Notes: a model not told the origin generated them from the letters alone. DNA of 64,000 bases from Longimicrobium sp. (GCF_035474595.1 NZ_DATIND010000121.1:37810-101809); one strand, 5' to 3'. Shown: positions 8,197-16,882, numbered from the stretch's first letter. A program made the numbers and translations.

Positions 8197-8637
8197 CTAC
8201 ACCCCCAACCCCAACTGATCGCTCGGTGGAGATTGGGATTCGCCGTCAGCCCCAGCCTCCTCCCCCGCCGGCGGCGGGGGCGCGGCGCGGTCCTGCTCGG
8301 CGATCCAGCGGGCGATGACGGAGACGACGTAGCGGCGCTCGTCCTCCGTCAGCTCGCGGCCCTTGGGGATGCGGTGCCACTTGGCCAGGCAGCCGCGGCA
8401 GCAGGTGCCGGTGGCGTGCTGCGCGAGGAAGACGGGGTGCCCGCGCATCGGCGTCTGCCTGCCGTCGTTGGGCGGCCCGGCGGGAGCGAGGCGCGCGGCG
8501 ATCATCTCGTCGGCGTGGCGCAGGACCGTGTCCATGCCGCGGCGGCGCAGGTAGGACAGGTCGTCGCCGCGCAGGCGGAACCTGCGCCGGAAGGCGGAGC
8601 CCGCCAGCCGCGCGAAAACGTCGTCCAGATTACCCAC
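8197..8637 (-). CDS. DUF4186 family protein
   Basis: The 146-residue protein matches the DUF4186 pattern: an N-terminal helical part (LDDVFARLAGSAFRRRF), the segment GMDTVLRHADEMIAARL, then PMRGHPVFLAQHATGTCCRGC and a C-terminal WHRIPKGR...YVVSVIARWI helix. The Cys/His cluster (H, H, C, C, C) suggests a metal site. I chose the GTG at 8637, which lies 7 nt after the upstream stop codon. A longer frame would overlap the upstream gene. The last ~25 residues are Pro/Glu-rich and probably disordered. The function of the family is unknown. Confidence 0.72.
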   Translation of the reverse strand: MGNLDDVFARLAGSAFRRRFRLRGDDLSYLRRRGMDTVLRHADEMIAARLAPAGPPNDGRQTPMRGHPVFLAQHATGTCCRGCLAKWHRIPKGRELTEDERRYVVSVIARWIAEQDRAAPPPPAGEEAGADGESQSPPSDQLGLGV

Positions 8638-8644
8638 CTGCGCG

Positions 8645-9133
8645 TCAGAACAGGGGATGAGCCCGGGCCCACTGCCGCACCGGCAGGGGATAAGCGCGCC
8701 TCGCCTGAAGCCGCGCCCAGCGCGCCACATTCAGAGACCGCACCGCGAACCACGCTGACAACAGGGTGAACGCCGCGGTTGCCGCCATCGCCGGCATCGA
8801 GGCGTCGACCAGGGTCGTCAGCTCCGCAGCGAGCAGGATCGAAAAAGCCAGCGCATAGGCGATCAGCACGCCAGCCGCGAGGTACACGTCCGCAGACATC
8901 AGCACAAAGAGCAGGATGCGCAGCTCGCGACGGCGCGCAAACAAACGGTGTGCCACCCGCCGCTCCTCGCGCAGTGCCTCGCGAGCCGCCGTGCAAAGCG
9001 CGCGGACAGGGGCGCTTGCCGCCAGCTTCGGAAGCCGCTGCACCGCCTTCGCGGCCAGGGCAGCGAGGCCGCCAACGCCGGCAGCGACGAGGGGGTGGTC
9101 AATCGTGATCAGGTGCTGAAGACTCGCGGTCAT
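8645..9133 (-). CDS. hypothetical membrane protein
   Basis: The 162-residue protein starts MTASLQHLITIDHP, preceded by the good Shine-Dalgarno AAAGGA. An Arg-rich stretch (LREERRVAHRLFARRREL) is followed by two or three hydrophobic segments (about residues 75-140), so it is a small inner-membrane protein with a cytoplasmic basic N-terminal half. It lies just upstream of, and probably in an operon with, the DUF4186 gene. No family is recognised. Confidence 0.6.
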   Translation of the reverse strand: MTASLQHLITIDHPLVAAGVGGLAALAAKAVQRLPKLAASAPVRALCTAAREALREERRVAHRLFARRRELRILLFVLMSADVYLAAGVLIAYALAFSILLAAELTTLVDASMPAMAATAAFTLLSAWFAVRSLNVARWARLQARRAYPLPVRQWARAHPLF

Positions 9134-9232
9134 TCGAAACGTCCTTTCGCGGGATGGAGTAGGAACCGGCTCACCTTCTCCCATTGAATACCCCGGCTCC
9201 CGCTCCCCGTCCCCGGGATCGTTCCTCCAGAT

Positions 9233-10246
9233 CTACCGGGCCGCCATCTCCCGCACCAAACGGTCGATGAGCGCGGGGTCGTTGGGGAGGAGGCCGGCGG
9301 CGGGGAGGCGGCGGACCAGGTCGGCCCACTTCGGCCAGACGGCGTACGCGCGGCGGAGATACGGGATCGCCTGGTCCGGCTTCCCCGCGCTGGCGAAGCT
9401 GATCCCCGTCCAGAACACCGCCTCGCCGTTGGTGGCCGAGTCGGGGAGGATGCTGGTGGCGCGGCCGTACGACGCCGCGGCGGCGTTCAGGTCGTTGCGC
9501 GTGACCGCCGCGTCGCCCTCGTTCAGCGAGCGGTAGACGCGGTTCAGCGTGACCAGACGGCGCAGCTCGCGAACCGGCTCGGGATTGTCCTCCACGCGCA
9601 GGTCCACGATGCGGTCCGCCCACGGCCGCCCGGTGCTGGTCCCCGCGACCACGATGATGGCGGCCGACTGGCGCCCGCGGATGTCGCCGCCCTCGCGCTG
9701 CGCGGCCTCGAGCGCCTGCAGCAGCCGCTCGGCCAGGTCGCCGCGCGCGCCCTCGTACGCCCGCGCCATCGCATCCCACACCGTGGGCCGGTCCATCAGG
9801 TTGGCCTCGGTGCTGTAGCCGCGCCCCACGTGGTTCCCCGCCGCCTGGATGTTGCGGCCGCCGGTCCACGCCGCCACGCGCCCCTGCGCGTCGATCATGG
9901 CCACCTGCCGCACCGCCGAGTCCGCGTCGGTGGAGATGAGCGCGCGGAGCGCCTCGGGGCCGCTGCGCCCCAGCCGCATCAATTCCAGCCCCAGCGGCCC
10001 GTACGACGGCTCCACGAAGCTCTGCGTCGCCACCGCGCCCACGCCCGCCTGGGCCCACGGCACCGTGGCGCCGACCGAGAACCAGTGCGACTGCACGGCG
10101 ACCCCGATCTCCCCCGTCGCCGAGTCGCGCGCGACGATGGAGTAGGTGGCCACCGGGCGCAGCGGCCGCGTCCACGCGGGCGTCTGCGCGCGCGCCGCGA
10201 GCGGCGTCAGGGCGAGGAGGGCGAGGGAGAAGCGGATCGGGCGCAT
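9233..10246 (-). CDS. secreted DUF1028 (Ntn-hydrolase-like) protein
   Basis: The 337-residue protein has a signal peptide ending ...PLAARAQ. Residues ~30-230 match DUF1028: TYSIVARDSATGEIGVAVQS, then VPWAQAGVGAVATQSF and VAAWTGGRN. This family has an Ntn-hydrolase-like fold with unknown substrate. The C-terminal ~90 residues (LNEGDAAVTRNDLNAAAASY and on) look like TPR repeats. The signal peptide places it in the periplasm or outside. Confidence 0.82.
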   Translation of the reverse strand: MRPIRFSLALLALTPLAARAQTPAWTRPLRPVATYSIVARDSATGEIGVAVQSHWFSVGATVPWAQAGVGAVATQSFVEPSYGPLGLELMRLGRSGPEALRALISTDADSAVRQVAMIDAQGRVAAWTGGRNIQAAGNHVGRGYSTEANLMDRPTVWDAMARAYEGARGDLAERLLQALEAAQREGGDIRGRQSAAIIVVAGTSTGRPWADRIVDLRVEDNPEPVRELRRLVTLNRVYRSLNEGDAAVTRNDLNAAAASYGRATSILPDSATNGEAVFWTGISFASAGKPDQAIPYLRRAYAVWPKWADLVRRLPAAGLLPNDPALIDRLVREMAAR

Positions 10247-10337
10247 CGGTTCGCACGGGGAAAAAGGGTCGCGCGCCGGAGCGGAGGGCCCTGGCGCGCG
10301 AAAGGTAAGCGGCGGCGCGAGATGCGACCAGCGGCCC

Positions 10338-10766
10338 TCAGTCCGGCGGAGTGCGCGTCTGGAAGGCGCCGGAGACAGCGGCCCGCGGCTCCGCGCCCGA
10401 GCGCGAATACGGCACCCGTACGCGCCACGTCCCGAACCCCGTCACCCGCACGGAGTCGGTCACCGACGCGTCCGGCGCCACCTCCAGCGGCGGCTGCAGC
10501 ACCGCCGGGCAGGCCAGGATGGGCTCCCCGAGCACCCAGCTCCCGTTCTCCAGCCGCTCCACCTGCGCGACGAAACGCGAGCCGCAGAGCGGGAGCTGAA
10601 TGGTGGACGAGGTGGTGTTGGTGAGCGTGAAGCGCACCGTCACCGCCTCGTCCGGGCGGAAGACGGCGTAGGTGTCCTCCTCGGAAGCGACCCGCACGCC
10701 GCCGGAGGAGAACGGGTCGGAGCAGGCGGCCAGCAGGAGCACGGCGGCGGACAGGATCTTCTTCAT
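10338..10766 (-). CDS. putative lipoprotein, BsuPI-inhibitor-like fold
   Basis: The 142-residue protein has a lipobox (LLLAACS, Cys at about 16). The rest is beta-rich, with the pattern VTVRFTLTNTTSSTIQLPLCG seen in immunoglobulin-like or BsuPI-type inhibitor domains. Two cysteines in the mature part could form a disulfide. It is a paralogue of the next gene. The inhibitor role is an inference from fold pattern only. Confidence 0.65.
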   Translation of the reverse strand: MKKILSAAVLLLAACSDPFSSGGVRVASEEDTYAVFRPDEAVTVRFTLTNTTSSTIQLPLCGSRFVAQVERLENGSWVLGEPILACPAVLQPPLEVAPDASVTDSVRVTGFGTWRVRVPYSRSGAEPRAAVSGAFQTRTPPD

Positions 10767-10796
10767 CTCGTCCCTCGGGGAAGGCGGTGGGCCGGC

Positions 10797-11222
10797 TCAG
10801 CGCACCCGGAAGATGGGCGAGACACCGTAGCGCGCCGCCTGGAACCCCGGCGCGCCGTACTGCACGCGCAGCCGGTACGTTCCCGCCGGGCCGGGGGCGA
10901 ACACCACCCCGCCGGCCGACGCGCCGGGGGCGACCTCGACGGGGGAGTAGATGGACGGGCAGAACGGGGGCGAGGTGGTCATCCACTCCCCGTCGTTCAG
11001 CAGCTGCAGCTCCGCGATGGCGCCGCTGCCGCACCAGAGAAGCGAGATGGGGCCGGAGGTGTGGTTGGCGACGGTGAAGGTGACGGGGACCTCGCCGATG
11101 GCGCCGCGGTCGTACTCGGAGCGGTCGGTGCGCACCATCACGTCGGTGGTGCCGGAGCCGGCCGGGTCGCCGGAGCAGGCGGCGAGGAGGAGGACGGCGG
11201 CGGCGGACAGAAGTCGCCTCAT
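10797..11222 (-). CDS. putative lipoprotein, sister of the gene at 10338
   Basis: The 141-residue protein has lipobox LLLAACS and the same domain pattern as its neighbour: VPVTFTVANHTSGPISLLWCG, a matching second Cys (PPFCPS), and a GTYRLRVQY strand near the end. The two genes are 30 nt apart on the same strand, so this is a tandem duplication that has diverged. Confidence 0.65.
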   Translation of the reverse strand: MRRLLSAAAVLLLAACSGDPAGSGTTDVMVRTDRSEYDRGAIGEVPVTFTVANHTSGPISLLWCGSGAIAELQLLNDGEWMTTSPPFCPSIYSPVEVAPGASAGGVVFAPGPAGTYRLRVQYGAPGFQAARYGVSPIFRVR

Positions 11223-11368
11223 CGGATCCAGCTCACGGTGGGGTGAAGTCGGGTTCGACGTGGTTCAAACGTGCGGCGGAGGCGGTTCGTGACGCCCGCC
11301 CGGCCCGCGCCTTGCCTCGCCTCCGCACTTCGTGGCGATTGTCGAACGCTGAACAAGGAGACGGAAAG

Positions 11369-11926
11369 ATGCCGGGACGGCTGCAGGGAAAGAAGGTGGC
11401 GATCCTGATCACCGACGGGTTCGAGCAGGTGGAGATGACCGAGCCGCGGAAGGCGCTGCAGGACGAGGGCGCCGAGACGGTGATCGTATCGCCGAAGGAC
11501 GGCAGCGTGAAGGGGTGGCAGCACACCGACTGGGGCGACGAGTTCCCGGTGGACCGCCCGCTCTCCGGCGCGCGGGCGGACGACTTCGACGCGCTTCTCC
11601 TGCCCGGCGGGGTGATGAACCCCGACCACCTGCGGCAGGAGGCGGTGGAGTTCGTGCGCGACTTCTTCCAGGCGCACAAGCCGGTGGCCGCCATCTGCCA
11701 CGGCCCGTGGATGCTGGCCGAGGCGGGCGTGGTGGAGGGGCGCAGGGTCACCTCGTTCCCGTCGATCCAGACGGACCTGAAGAACGCGGGCGCCGACTGG
11801 GTGGACCAGGAGGTGGTGACGGACCACGGCCTGGTCACCAGCCGCAAGCCGGACGACATCCCCGCCTTCAACCGAAAGATGGTGGAGGAGTTCGCCGAGG
11901 GCCGCCACGACCGCCAGCGCGCCTGA
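11369..11926 (+). CDS. DJ-1/PfpI family protein
   Basis: The 185-residue protein has the full DJ-1/PfpI architecture: KKVAILITDGFEQVEM at the N-terminus, a Glu from the usual acid position (ALQDEGAETV), and the nucleophile elbow AAICHGPWML with the Cys near residue 110, followed by a His. Members are glyoxalase III, chaperone or deglycase-type stress proteins. The ATG at 11369 has the Shine-Dalgarno AAGGAG 8 nt upstream. It is followed by a hairpin and then a DUF3072 gene, which may also be stress-related. Confidence 0.88.
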   Translation: MPGRLQGKKVAILITDGFEQVEMTEPRKALQDEGAETVIVSPKDGSVKGWQHTDWGDEFPVDRPLSGARADDFDALLLPGGVMNPDHLRQEAVEFVRDFFQAHKPVAAICHGPWMLAEAGVVEGRRVTSFPSIQTDLKNAGADWVDQEVVTDHGLVTSRKPDDIPAFNRKMVEEFAEGRHDRQRA

Positions 11927-11944
11927 GGGAAAATCTCACGCAGG

Positions 11945-11985
11945 GAAGCGGAGGAGCCGGGAAGAAGCCTCGCCTCCTCCGCTTC
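11945..11985 (+). terminator. hairpin terminator after the DJ-1/PfpI gene
   Basis: A 12-bp stem GAAGCGGAGGAG / CTCCTCCGCTTC lies 19 nt past the stop codon. There is no T-run. It starts with CTCACGCAGGGAAG, which resembles the 'CACGCGGAG' repeats of family D. Confidence 0.5.
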
Positions 11986-12090
11986 TCCGCAATGCTTGGC
12001 GAAATCCATCTTCGGTTTTCATTTGGTATGGATCGTGCGTAAAGTCTTCTGCGAGAACGGGATAGAAGGGATTCTCACAGGAGTCGAACG

Positions 12091-12309
12091 ATGACCGACA
12101 AGCGCACGGCCGAGCAGACCGAAGGCAACATGATCAAGGACCCGGACAACTGGGTCACGGGCGACGAGCCGATGACGGGCGCCCAGCGCTCGTATCTCCA
12201 CACCCTCGCCGAAGAGGCGGGCGAGGAGATCGGCGACGACGAGCTGACCAAGGCCGAGGCGTCGAAGAAGATCGACGAGCTGCAGGAGAAGACGGGGCGC
12301 GGCGTCTGA
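12091..12309 (+). CDS. DUF3072 family protein
   Basis: The 72-residue protein matches DUF3072: NWVTGDEPMTGAQRSYLHTL, then EAGEEIGDDELTKAEASKKIDELQ. It is small, acidic and helical. A good Shine-Dalgarno (CAGGAG) precedes the ATG by 7 nt. The domain is often found in stress-induced proteins, though its function is unknown. Confidence 0.8.
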   Translation: MTDKRTAEQTEGNMIKDPDNWVTGDEPMTGAQRSYLHTLAEEAGEEIGDDELTKAEASKKIDELQEKTGRGV

Positions 12310-12323
12310 TCCGCGGGACGGCA

Positions 12324-12374
12324 GGAGTCGGCGGAGTCGGACGGAGGAAGTTCTCCGCTGACTCCGCCGGCTCC
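12324..12374 (+). terminator. hairpin terminator after the DUF3072 gene
   Basis: A 15-bp stem, GGAGTCGGCGGAGTC with GACTCCGCCGGCTCC (one mismatched pair), starts 14 nt after the stop codon. The tail is only GTTCGG. Confidence 0.55.
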
Positions 12375-12568
12375 GTTCGGCCCCGCCTCTTCCGAATCCA
12401 TCGCCCGGTTCGTCCACGCCGTGGCGCACGCGCCGAAACTGCTTATATTTACGCTCACGGAAGGGCATCCCCCGTTCTTCCAGCCAATCCAGAGTAGCTG
12501 CGCAACTTCTTCCGCCGCACCCTCGTAGTCCCGCTCGCCCGGGAAGCGCCCGGGCAAGGACCTCACGG

Positions 12569-13327
12569 ATGGACTTCTATCTCTTCTCGCTCCTGCTGGG
12601 CTTCGCCGGGCTGCTGGTAATGGCCGTGAGCGGCGTGGCCGGAAACAGCGGGCACCACGGCGGCCACGCCAACGGCGGCGGCCACCTGCACGCGGGCGGC
12701 CACCACGGCGACGTGAACGTGCACGGCGTCGGCGGCCACGGCGTCACCACCGGCCACGCGGGCGCGCACGTGGGCGGCCACGACGCCGGCCACGCCATCG
12801 CGCACGGGCATGGCCACGGCCACGCGCAGCACCACGGCGACCACGCGCACGCGGGCGACGCCGGGAAGGCGCTGGGGACCTGGTTCCTCTCCTTCCTCTC
12901 CCCGCGCGTGCTGTTCAGCATCCTGGTCGGCCTGGGCGCCGCGGGGCTGCTGCTGGCGGCGTTCCTTCCCGAGCCGCTGCTGGCCGTGGCCGCGGTGGCG
13001 GGCGGGCTGGTGTTCGAGCTGTTCGCGGTGCGGCCGGTGTGGAACTTCTTCTTCCGCTTCGGCAGCGAGCCCGCGCTCACGCTGGAGAGCGCCATCACCG
13101 ACACCGCCCTGGCCGTCACCGGCTTCAACCACGACGGCGAGGGGCTGGTGAAGATCGAGCTGGACGGGCAGATCGTGCAGGTGCTGGGACGGCTTTCCCC
13201 CGCGGACCGCGCGACCGGGATCCGCGTGCGCGCGGGAGACAGCCTGGTGGTGGAAGAAGTCGATCCCGTGCGGAACCGCTGCGTCGTTTCACTCCCCGTT
13301 TCGGCGGGGCAATCCAGCGGCGCCTGA
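12569..13327 (+). CDS. His-rich NfeD-like membrane protein
   Basis: The 252-residue protein has a membrane segment at 3-25. A striking loop (about 29-97) holds 21 histidines and many glycines. Two further hydrophobic segments (about 105-150) follow. A C-terminal soluble domain (ITDTALAVTGFNHDGEGLVKIELDG...) has the OB-fold pattern of NfeD. The next gene is an SPFH protein, the usual NfeD partner. The His-rich loop could bind metals, which is unusual for NfeD. A 25-nt gap to the next gene suggests co-transcription. Confidence 0.75.
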   Translation: MDFYLFSLLLGFAGLLVMAVSGVAGNSGHHGGHANGGGHLHAGGHHGDVNVHGVGGHGVTTGHAGAHVGGHDAGHAIAHGHGHGHAQHHGDHAHAGDAGKALGTWFLSFLSPRVLFSILVGLGAAGLLLAAFLPEPLLAVAAVAGGLVFELFAVRPVWNFFFRFGSEPALTLESAITDTALAVTGFNHDGEGLVKIELDGQIVQVLGRLSPADRATGIRVRAGDSLVVEEVDPVRNRCVVSLPVSAGQSSGA

Positions 13328-13352
13328 GCGCGCCGCCCACCCCGGAGGACCG

Positions 13353-14699
13353 ATGGACTCGAACCTGATCTGGACGGCCATCATCGTTCTGTTCGCCGTA
13401 TTCGTGCTCATCCCCATGACGGTCAGCGCGTTCCTGCGCAACGTCGAGGCGGGCACCATCCGCCTGGTGAGCTGGCTCACGGGCCGCACCTTCATCTACC
13501 GCGGCCCCGGCAAGAGCAAGGAGGTGCCGCTCTTCACCACCGGCACCACCATCTCCAGCAAGGCCATCAACGTAGACCTGGACATCACCGACCAGACGGC
13601 CGACCTGGACGAGAACGGCGTGCCGCAGCCCATCAAGGTGCGCGTGCTGGCCAGCGCCATCGTGTCGGTGGGCGACAGCGACGCGATGATCAAGACGGCG
13701 GCCAACCGCTTCTTCCCCAAGCCGCAGGAAGAGCAGATCAACATCCTGATCGACCTGCTGAGCTCGTCGGGGCGCCGGGCCATCAACCTGCTGACGCACG
13801 ACCAGCTGTTCTCGGCCAAGACGGCGCCGCGCATCTCGGCGGCCGCGCAGACGGCGCTGGCGGAGCGCGAGTCGCAGCACGTGGCGCTGGTGCAGACGCC
13901 CGCCCCCGGCAGCCCGCTGGAGGAGGACGACGACCCGCTGGCCATCATCATCCGCAAGGCGTGCAGCCGCGAGCTGACGGACCTGGGGCTCAGCTTCAAC
14001 TCGCTGAACATCAAGGTGGTGCAGAGCGAGGTGGCCGAGGCGCGGCGCCGGCAGAGCGCGGCCGAGGCGCAGGCCAACTCCGACATCGTGGCGGCGCAGC
14101 AGGCGCGGCGCGCCAAGGACGCGGCGCTCGAGGCGGAGCGCAACATCAGCGACAAGCAGCGCGAGCTGGAGCAGACGCGCGCGGCCAACGCGGCGCTGAT
14201 CGCGCAGGCCGAGGCCAAGAAGCAGGAGGCGCTGGCCACGCAGCGCATCGCCGAGCTCGAGGCCACGCAGATCGCGCAGGCCCGCGCCGACGCCGAGAAG
14301 GTGCGCATCGAGGCCGAGGCGGCCGCGCGCGCCGAGGCCATCCGCATCACCACCGTGGCGCAGGCCACCGCGGAGAGCATCCGCAAGGTGAACGAGGCCA
14401 TCCAGCAGGGCGGCGAGGCGTACTTCCGCTACCGGCAGATCGAGATGCTGCCGGAGATCGCCCCGGCGATCGCCGAGGCGCTGTCGAACGCGCGCCTGGT
14501 GACGATCAGCGCCGGTGGCGGCGAGGGCGGCGCGCCGGACGCCACCGCGGGGAACATCACCAGCGTGATCCAGACGGTGCTGGCCGCGCAGCTGGTGTCC
14601 CGGACCGGCATTCTGGACGGCGAGCCGCAGGGGAGCGACGGCGCGCGACGCATCCCCGTCCCCGCCGTGACCCTGCCGGGCGGCCGCACCAACGGGTGA
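13353..14699 (+). CDS. SPFH/flotillin-like membrane protein
   Basis: The 448-residue protein has one N-terminal membrane segment (about 5-27), an SPFH/band-7 domain (about 28-200), and a long coiled coil (about 215-340) rich in Ala, Glu and Arg. It resembles flotillin/YqiK-type proteins, which form rings or scaffolds in membrane microdomains. It follows the NfeD-like gene with a 25-nt gap, the classic NfeD-flotillin pair. The C-terminus (GGGEGGAPDATAGNI) is Gly-rich. Confidence 0.88.
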   Translation: MDSNLIWTAIIVLFAVFVLIPMTVSAFLRNVEAGTIRLVSWLTGRTFIYRGPGKSKEVPLFTTGTTISSKAINVDLDITDQTADLDENGVPQPIKVRVLASAIVSVGDSDAMIKTAANRFFPKPQEEQINILIDLLSSSGRRAINLLTHDQLFSAKTAPRISAAAQTALAERESQHVALVQTPAPGSPLEEDDDPLAIIIRKACSRELTDLGLSFNSLNIKVVQSEVAEARRRQSAAEAQANSDIVAAQQARRAKDAALEAERNISDKQRELEQTRAANAALIAQAEAKKQEALATQRIAELEATQIAQARADAEKVRIEAEAAARAEAIRITTVAQATAESIRKVNEAIQQGGEAYFRYRQIEMLPEIAPAIAEALSNARLVTISAGGGEGGAPDATAGNITSVIQTVLAAQLVSRTGILDGEPQGSDGARRIPVPAVTLPGGRTNG

Positions 14700-14792
14700 T
14701 CGCGATCGGGATCCGGATGGATCGGGATCGGATCGGTGGATGAAGAGCCGGGGCGTCGCGCAGGTGCGGCGCCCCGGCTTTGCTTGCTCCGC

Positions 14793-15020
14793 CGCCGAAT
14801 GGAATTCGGCGGCAACAACTGCACAAAGTCCCTGCGGGACTGCGGGCCGGCATCCCGGCTTTCCGAAAACATCTCCGCGCCACCAGTTCCCGCTCCCCCG
14901 CGGAGCGGGTGGAGGGAATACCGGGGTCGCGGTCCTGCGAAGATGCTTCGGAGGAGAGCAGATAGCGCCTGGCAGTCCCGCAGGGACTTTGTGCTGTTGT
15001 TGCCGTGGCTTCAGCCGCCC
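14793..15020. repeat. two-hairpin intergenic repeat, family A copy 2
   Basis: Left arm (14793-14833): palindrome GCCGAATGGAATTCGGC, linker GGCAACAACTGC, hairpin AGTCCC-TGC-GGGACT. Right arm (about 14972-15018) is the inverted form, with AGTCCC-GCA-GGGACT, GTGCTGTTGTTGCC and the palindrome GTGGCTTCAGCCGC. The centre differs from other copies. It fills the 451-bp gap after the SPFH gene. Confidence 0.75.
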
Positions 15021-15150
15021 GGCCAGGGAGCGTGACCGCCGCACCGACCGCGCGGCTTCTGTCGGATGGCGGGCTGGCGCGGACGGATGGGCGCGGGTAT
15101 CGTGGACGCGATCGCGGTGGCGCGCACGGAACCCACGGGAGCACAGGCAG

Positions 15151-15342
15151 ATGGCGAGCGAGTACGAGAAGGGCGGCAGCAGCAGGGCGAAGAAGGCGAT
15201 GCAGACGGCGGCGCTGCTGGCGGGCGCGGCGGGGCTGCTGATGTTCATCGTGGGCGTGAAGCGCCGCTACAGCATGGACGAGCAGTTCGAGCTCGACCCC
15301 AGGCCCCGCGGCCGCGGCAAGCCGGGCGGCGACGCGAAGTAG
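15151..15342 (+). CDS. small single-pass membrane protein
   Basis: The 63-residue protein starts MASEYEKGGSSRAKKAMQ and has one hydrophobic helix (about 20-37). The C-terminus (RRYSMDEQFELDPRPRGRGK) is charged and Arg-rich. A plausible small envelope protein with no recognised family. It is followed by a hairpin terminator. Confidence 0.5.
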   Translation: MASEYEKGGSSRAKKAMQTAALLAGAAGLLMFIVGVKRRYSMDEQFELDPRPRGRGKPGGDAK

Positions 15343-15366
15343 GCGTCAGCTTCGGAATGCCGGAGG

Positions 15367-15402
15367 CGAAGGGCCCGCGCTGAGGCGAGCGCGGGCCCTT
15401 CG
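15367..15402. terminator. bidirectional hairpin terminator
   Basis: CGAAGGGCCCGCGC pairs with GCGCGGGCCCTTCG around an 8-nt loop, between convergent genes. The tail on the plus strand is TCATTC. Confidence 0.8.
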
Positions 15403-15425
15403 TCATTCAGGCGCAGAGATGCGTT

Positions 15426-16061
15426 TCATTGCAGCCGCAGCTGGAGCTGCTGGATCTCGGAGGTGAGGCTGTCGTATCGCGCCTGGTCCGCCGCAGAGCC
15501 GTTCGTCTCCTGCGCGATCTGGTCGTCCAGCGAGCGGATCTGCGACCGGAGGTTCTTCGCCTGCGAGTCGGCCTGCACCAGCCTGTCCAGCACACCCGCG
15601 ATCTCGCTCCGGAAATCCGAGCTGAGCAGCGCAAGAGCGCACGCGATGGCTACGACTTTCGACACGTCCTTCACGTCCTGGGAGAACTCGTTGTCGTCGC
15701 TCACCGCCATCCCCGCGGCGCCCATGCACGCAACCGCGATCTTGTGGTCCATCAGGTAGGCGGCCACGTCGTTGTTCAGCGTCTCCAGCTCGTTCGACAG
15801 CTCCGAGGAGCTGCCGCGGAGCGACTGGATCCGCTGCTGATGGCCGTTCAGGCTGGTGAAGATCAGGTTACGCGACTGGCCGAGCTCTTCCATCTGGGAC
15901 TGTATGGCCGCGATCCGGGCCTGATGCTGTGCGATCTCCGCCTGGTGCGCGAGCTCGGCGGCGGACGATTGGCTGGAATCGGCCCGGAGCGACTCGGCGT
16001 CCTGCGGGGCGCACCCGCCCACGGCAATGAGGATCCCCGCGAGGATGACTGGTTTCAGCAT
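15426..16061 (-). CDS. coiled-coil lipoprotein
   Basis: The 211-residue protein has a lipobox (VGGC, Cys at about 17). It is mostly coiled coil: residues ~30-90 carry heptads rich in Gln, Ala and Leu (AELAHQAEIAQHQARIAAIQ), and there is another helical region at 150-211. A hydrophobic stretch (VVAIACALALLS) lies between. It could be an envelope-spanning or scaffolding lipoprotein. No family is recognised. Confidence 0.65.
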   Translation of the reverse strand: MLKPVILAGILIAVGGCAPQDAESLRADSSQSSAAELAHQAEIAQHQARIAAIQSQMEELGQSRNLIFTSLNGHQQRIQSLRGSSSELSNELETLNNDVAAYLMDHKIAVACMGAAGMAVSDDNEFSQDVKDVSKVVAIACALALLSSDFRSEIAGVLDRLVQADSQAKNLRSQIRSLDDQIAQETNGSAADQARYDSLTSEIQQLQLRLQ

Positions 16062-16189
16062 GCGGCATTCTCCCGAACGGGATGATCATGAAGACCGAAA
16101 ATGAACTGCGCGAGAGAAGAGTTGCGTAAAACGCGTGTGGGATCAAGCAAACATGTGATCCCGCCCTGCAGCGATGCGATACGACGACA

Positions 16190-16271
16190 GGCCCGCAGCG
16201 ATGTGCGCGGGCCCTTCGTCATCCGTCCGATCCCTTCCCGTACTCTCGTACTTCCGCACTCTCGTACTCCG
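16190..16271. repeat. small hairpin and 8-mer tract
   Basis: GGCCCGC / GCGGGCC (16190-16213) may be the terminator of the leftward gene at 16286. Next to it, 16239-16271 holds CGTACTCTCGTACTTCCGCACTCTCG, a degenerate member of the 8-mer tracts. Confidence 0.45.
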
Positions 16272-16285
16272 CGCGAAGCGCGGGC

Positions 16286-16882
16286 TCAGCTCACCCAGGT
16301 GGTGCGGCGCTGGACGATGCGCCAGCCGGCGGGGCCGCGCTCCAGCAGCACGATCTGCCCGTGCCCGCACAGCGCGCCGCAGTGCGAGCCGGTGACGATC
16401 ACCGCGTGCCGGCGCTCGGCGTCGAAGCCGGGGCGCGACAGGGTGTGGAAGCTGGTCGCCGGCGCGTAGCGGCGCTGGAACTCGGCGTACTGCTCGCGCA
16501 GGTTGCCGTCGGGCGCGAAGACGGTGCGCGGCGCGAAGATGCGCAGCGTGGTGCCCGCGGGGATGGCGGCGGGGAGGAGCCACCCGGTGCCGTTCTTCTC
16601 GCGGTAGTCGGCGATGGCGCTCGCAGGGAACGCTGAGTCCAGCTCCACTACGAAGTTGCGGACCGCCTCCGCCTCCACGTGCGACACCGAGGTGCTGTCC
16701 GCGATGATGACGAACGGCTGCGCGGTGTCCGCCAGCACGCTGTCGATCACCGTCGCGTAGACGGCAAGCTCGTCGGCGTTCACGGGCGGCCCCGCGGGCG
16801 CGGGCGACGGCGCGGTTCCCGGGCACGCGGCCAGCACGAGCGCGGCGGGAAGCAGCGCGGCGATTCTCCTCTGCAGTCGCAT
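16286..16882 (-). CDS. putative lipoprotein
   Basis: The 198-residue protein starts MRLQRRIAALLPAALVLAAC, a signal with lipobox LAAC. The mature part opens with a Pro/Ala-rich linker (PGTAPSPAPAGPPVNADEL), then an alpha/beta region with GSHCGALCGHGQ, a short Cys motif, and a C-terminal RGPAGWRIVQRRTTWVS strand pattern. No family is recognised. The longer in-frame extension upstream lies in intergenic repeat and was rejected. Confidence 0.65.
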   Translation of the reverse strand: MRLQRRIAALLPAALVLAACPGTAPSPAPAGPPVNADELAVYATVIDSVLADTAQPFVIIADSTSVSHVEAEAVRNFVVELDSAFPASAIADYREKNGTGWLLPAAIPAGTTLRIFAPRTVFAPDGNLREQYAEFQRRYAPATSFHTLSRPGFDAERRHAVIVTGSHCGALCGHGQIVLLERGPAGWRIVQRRTTWVS

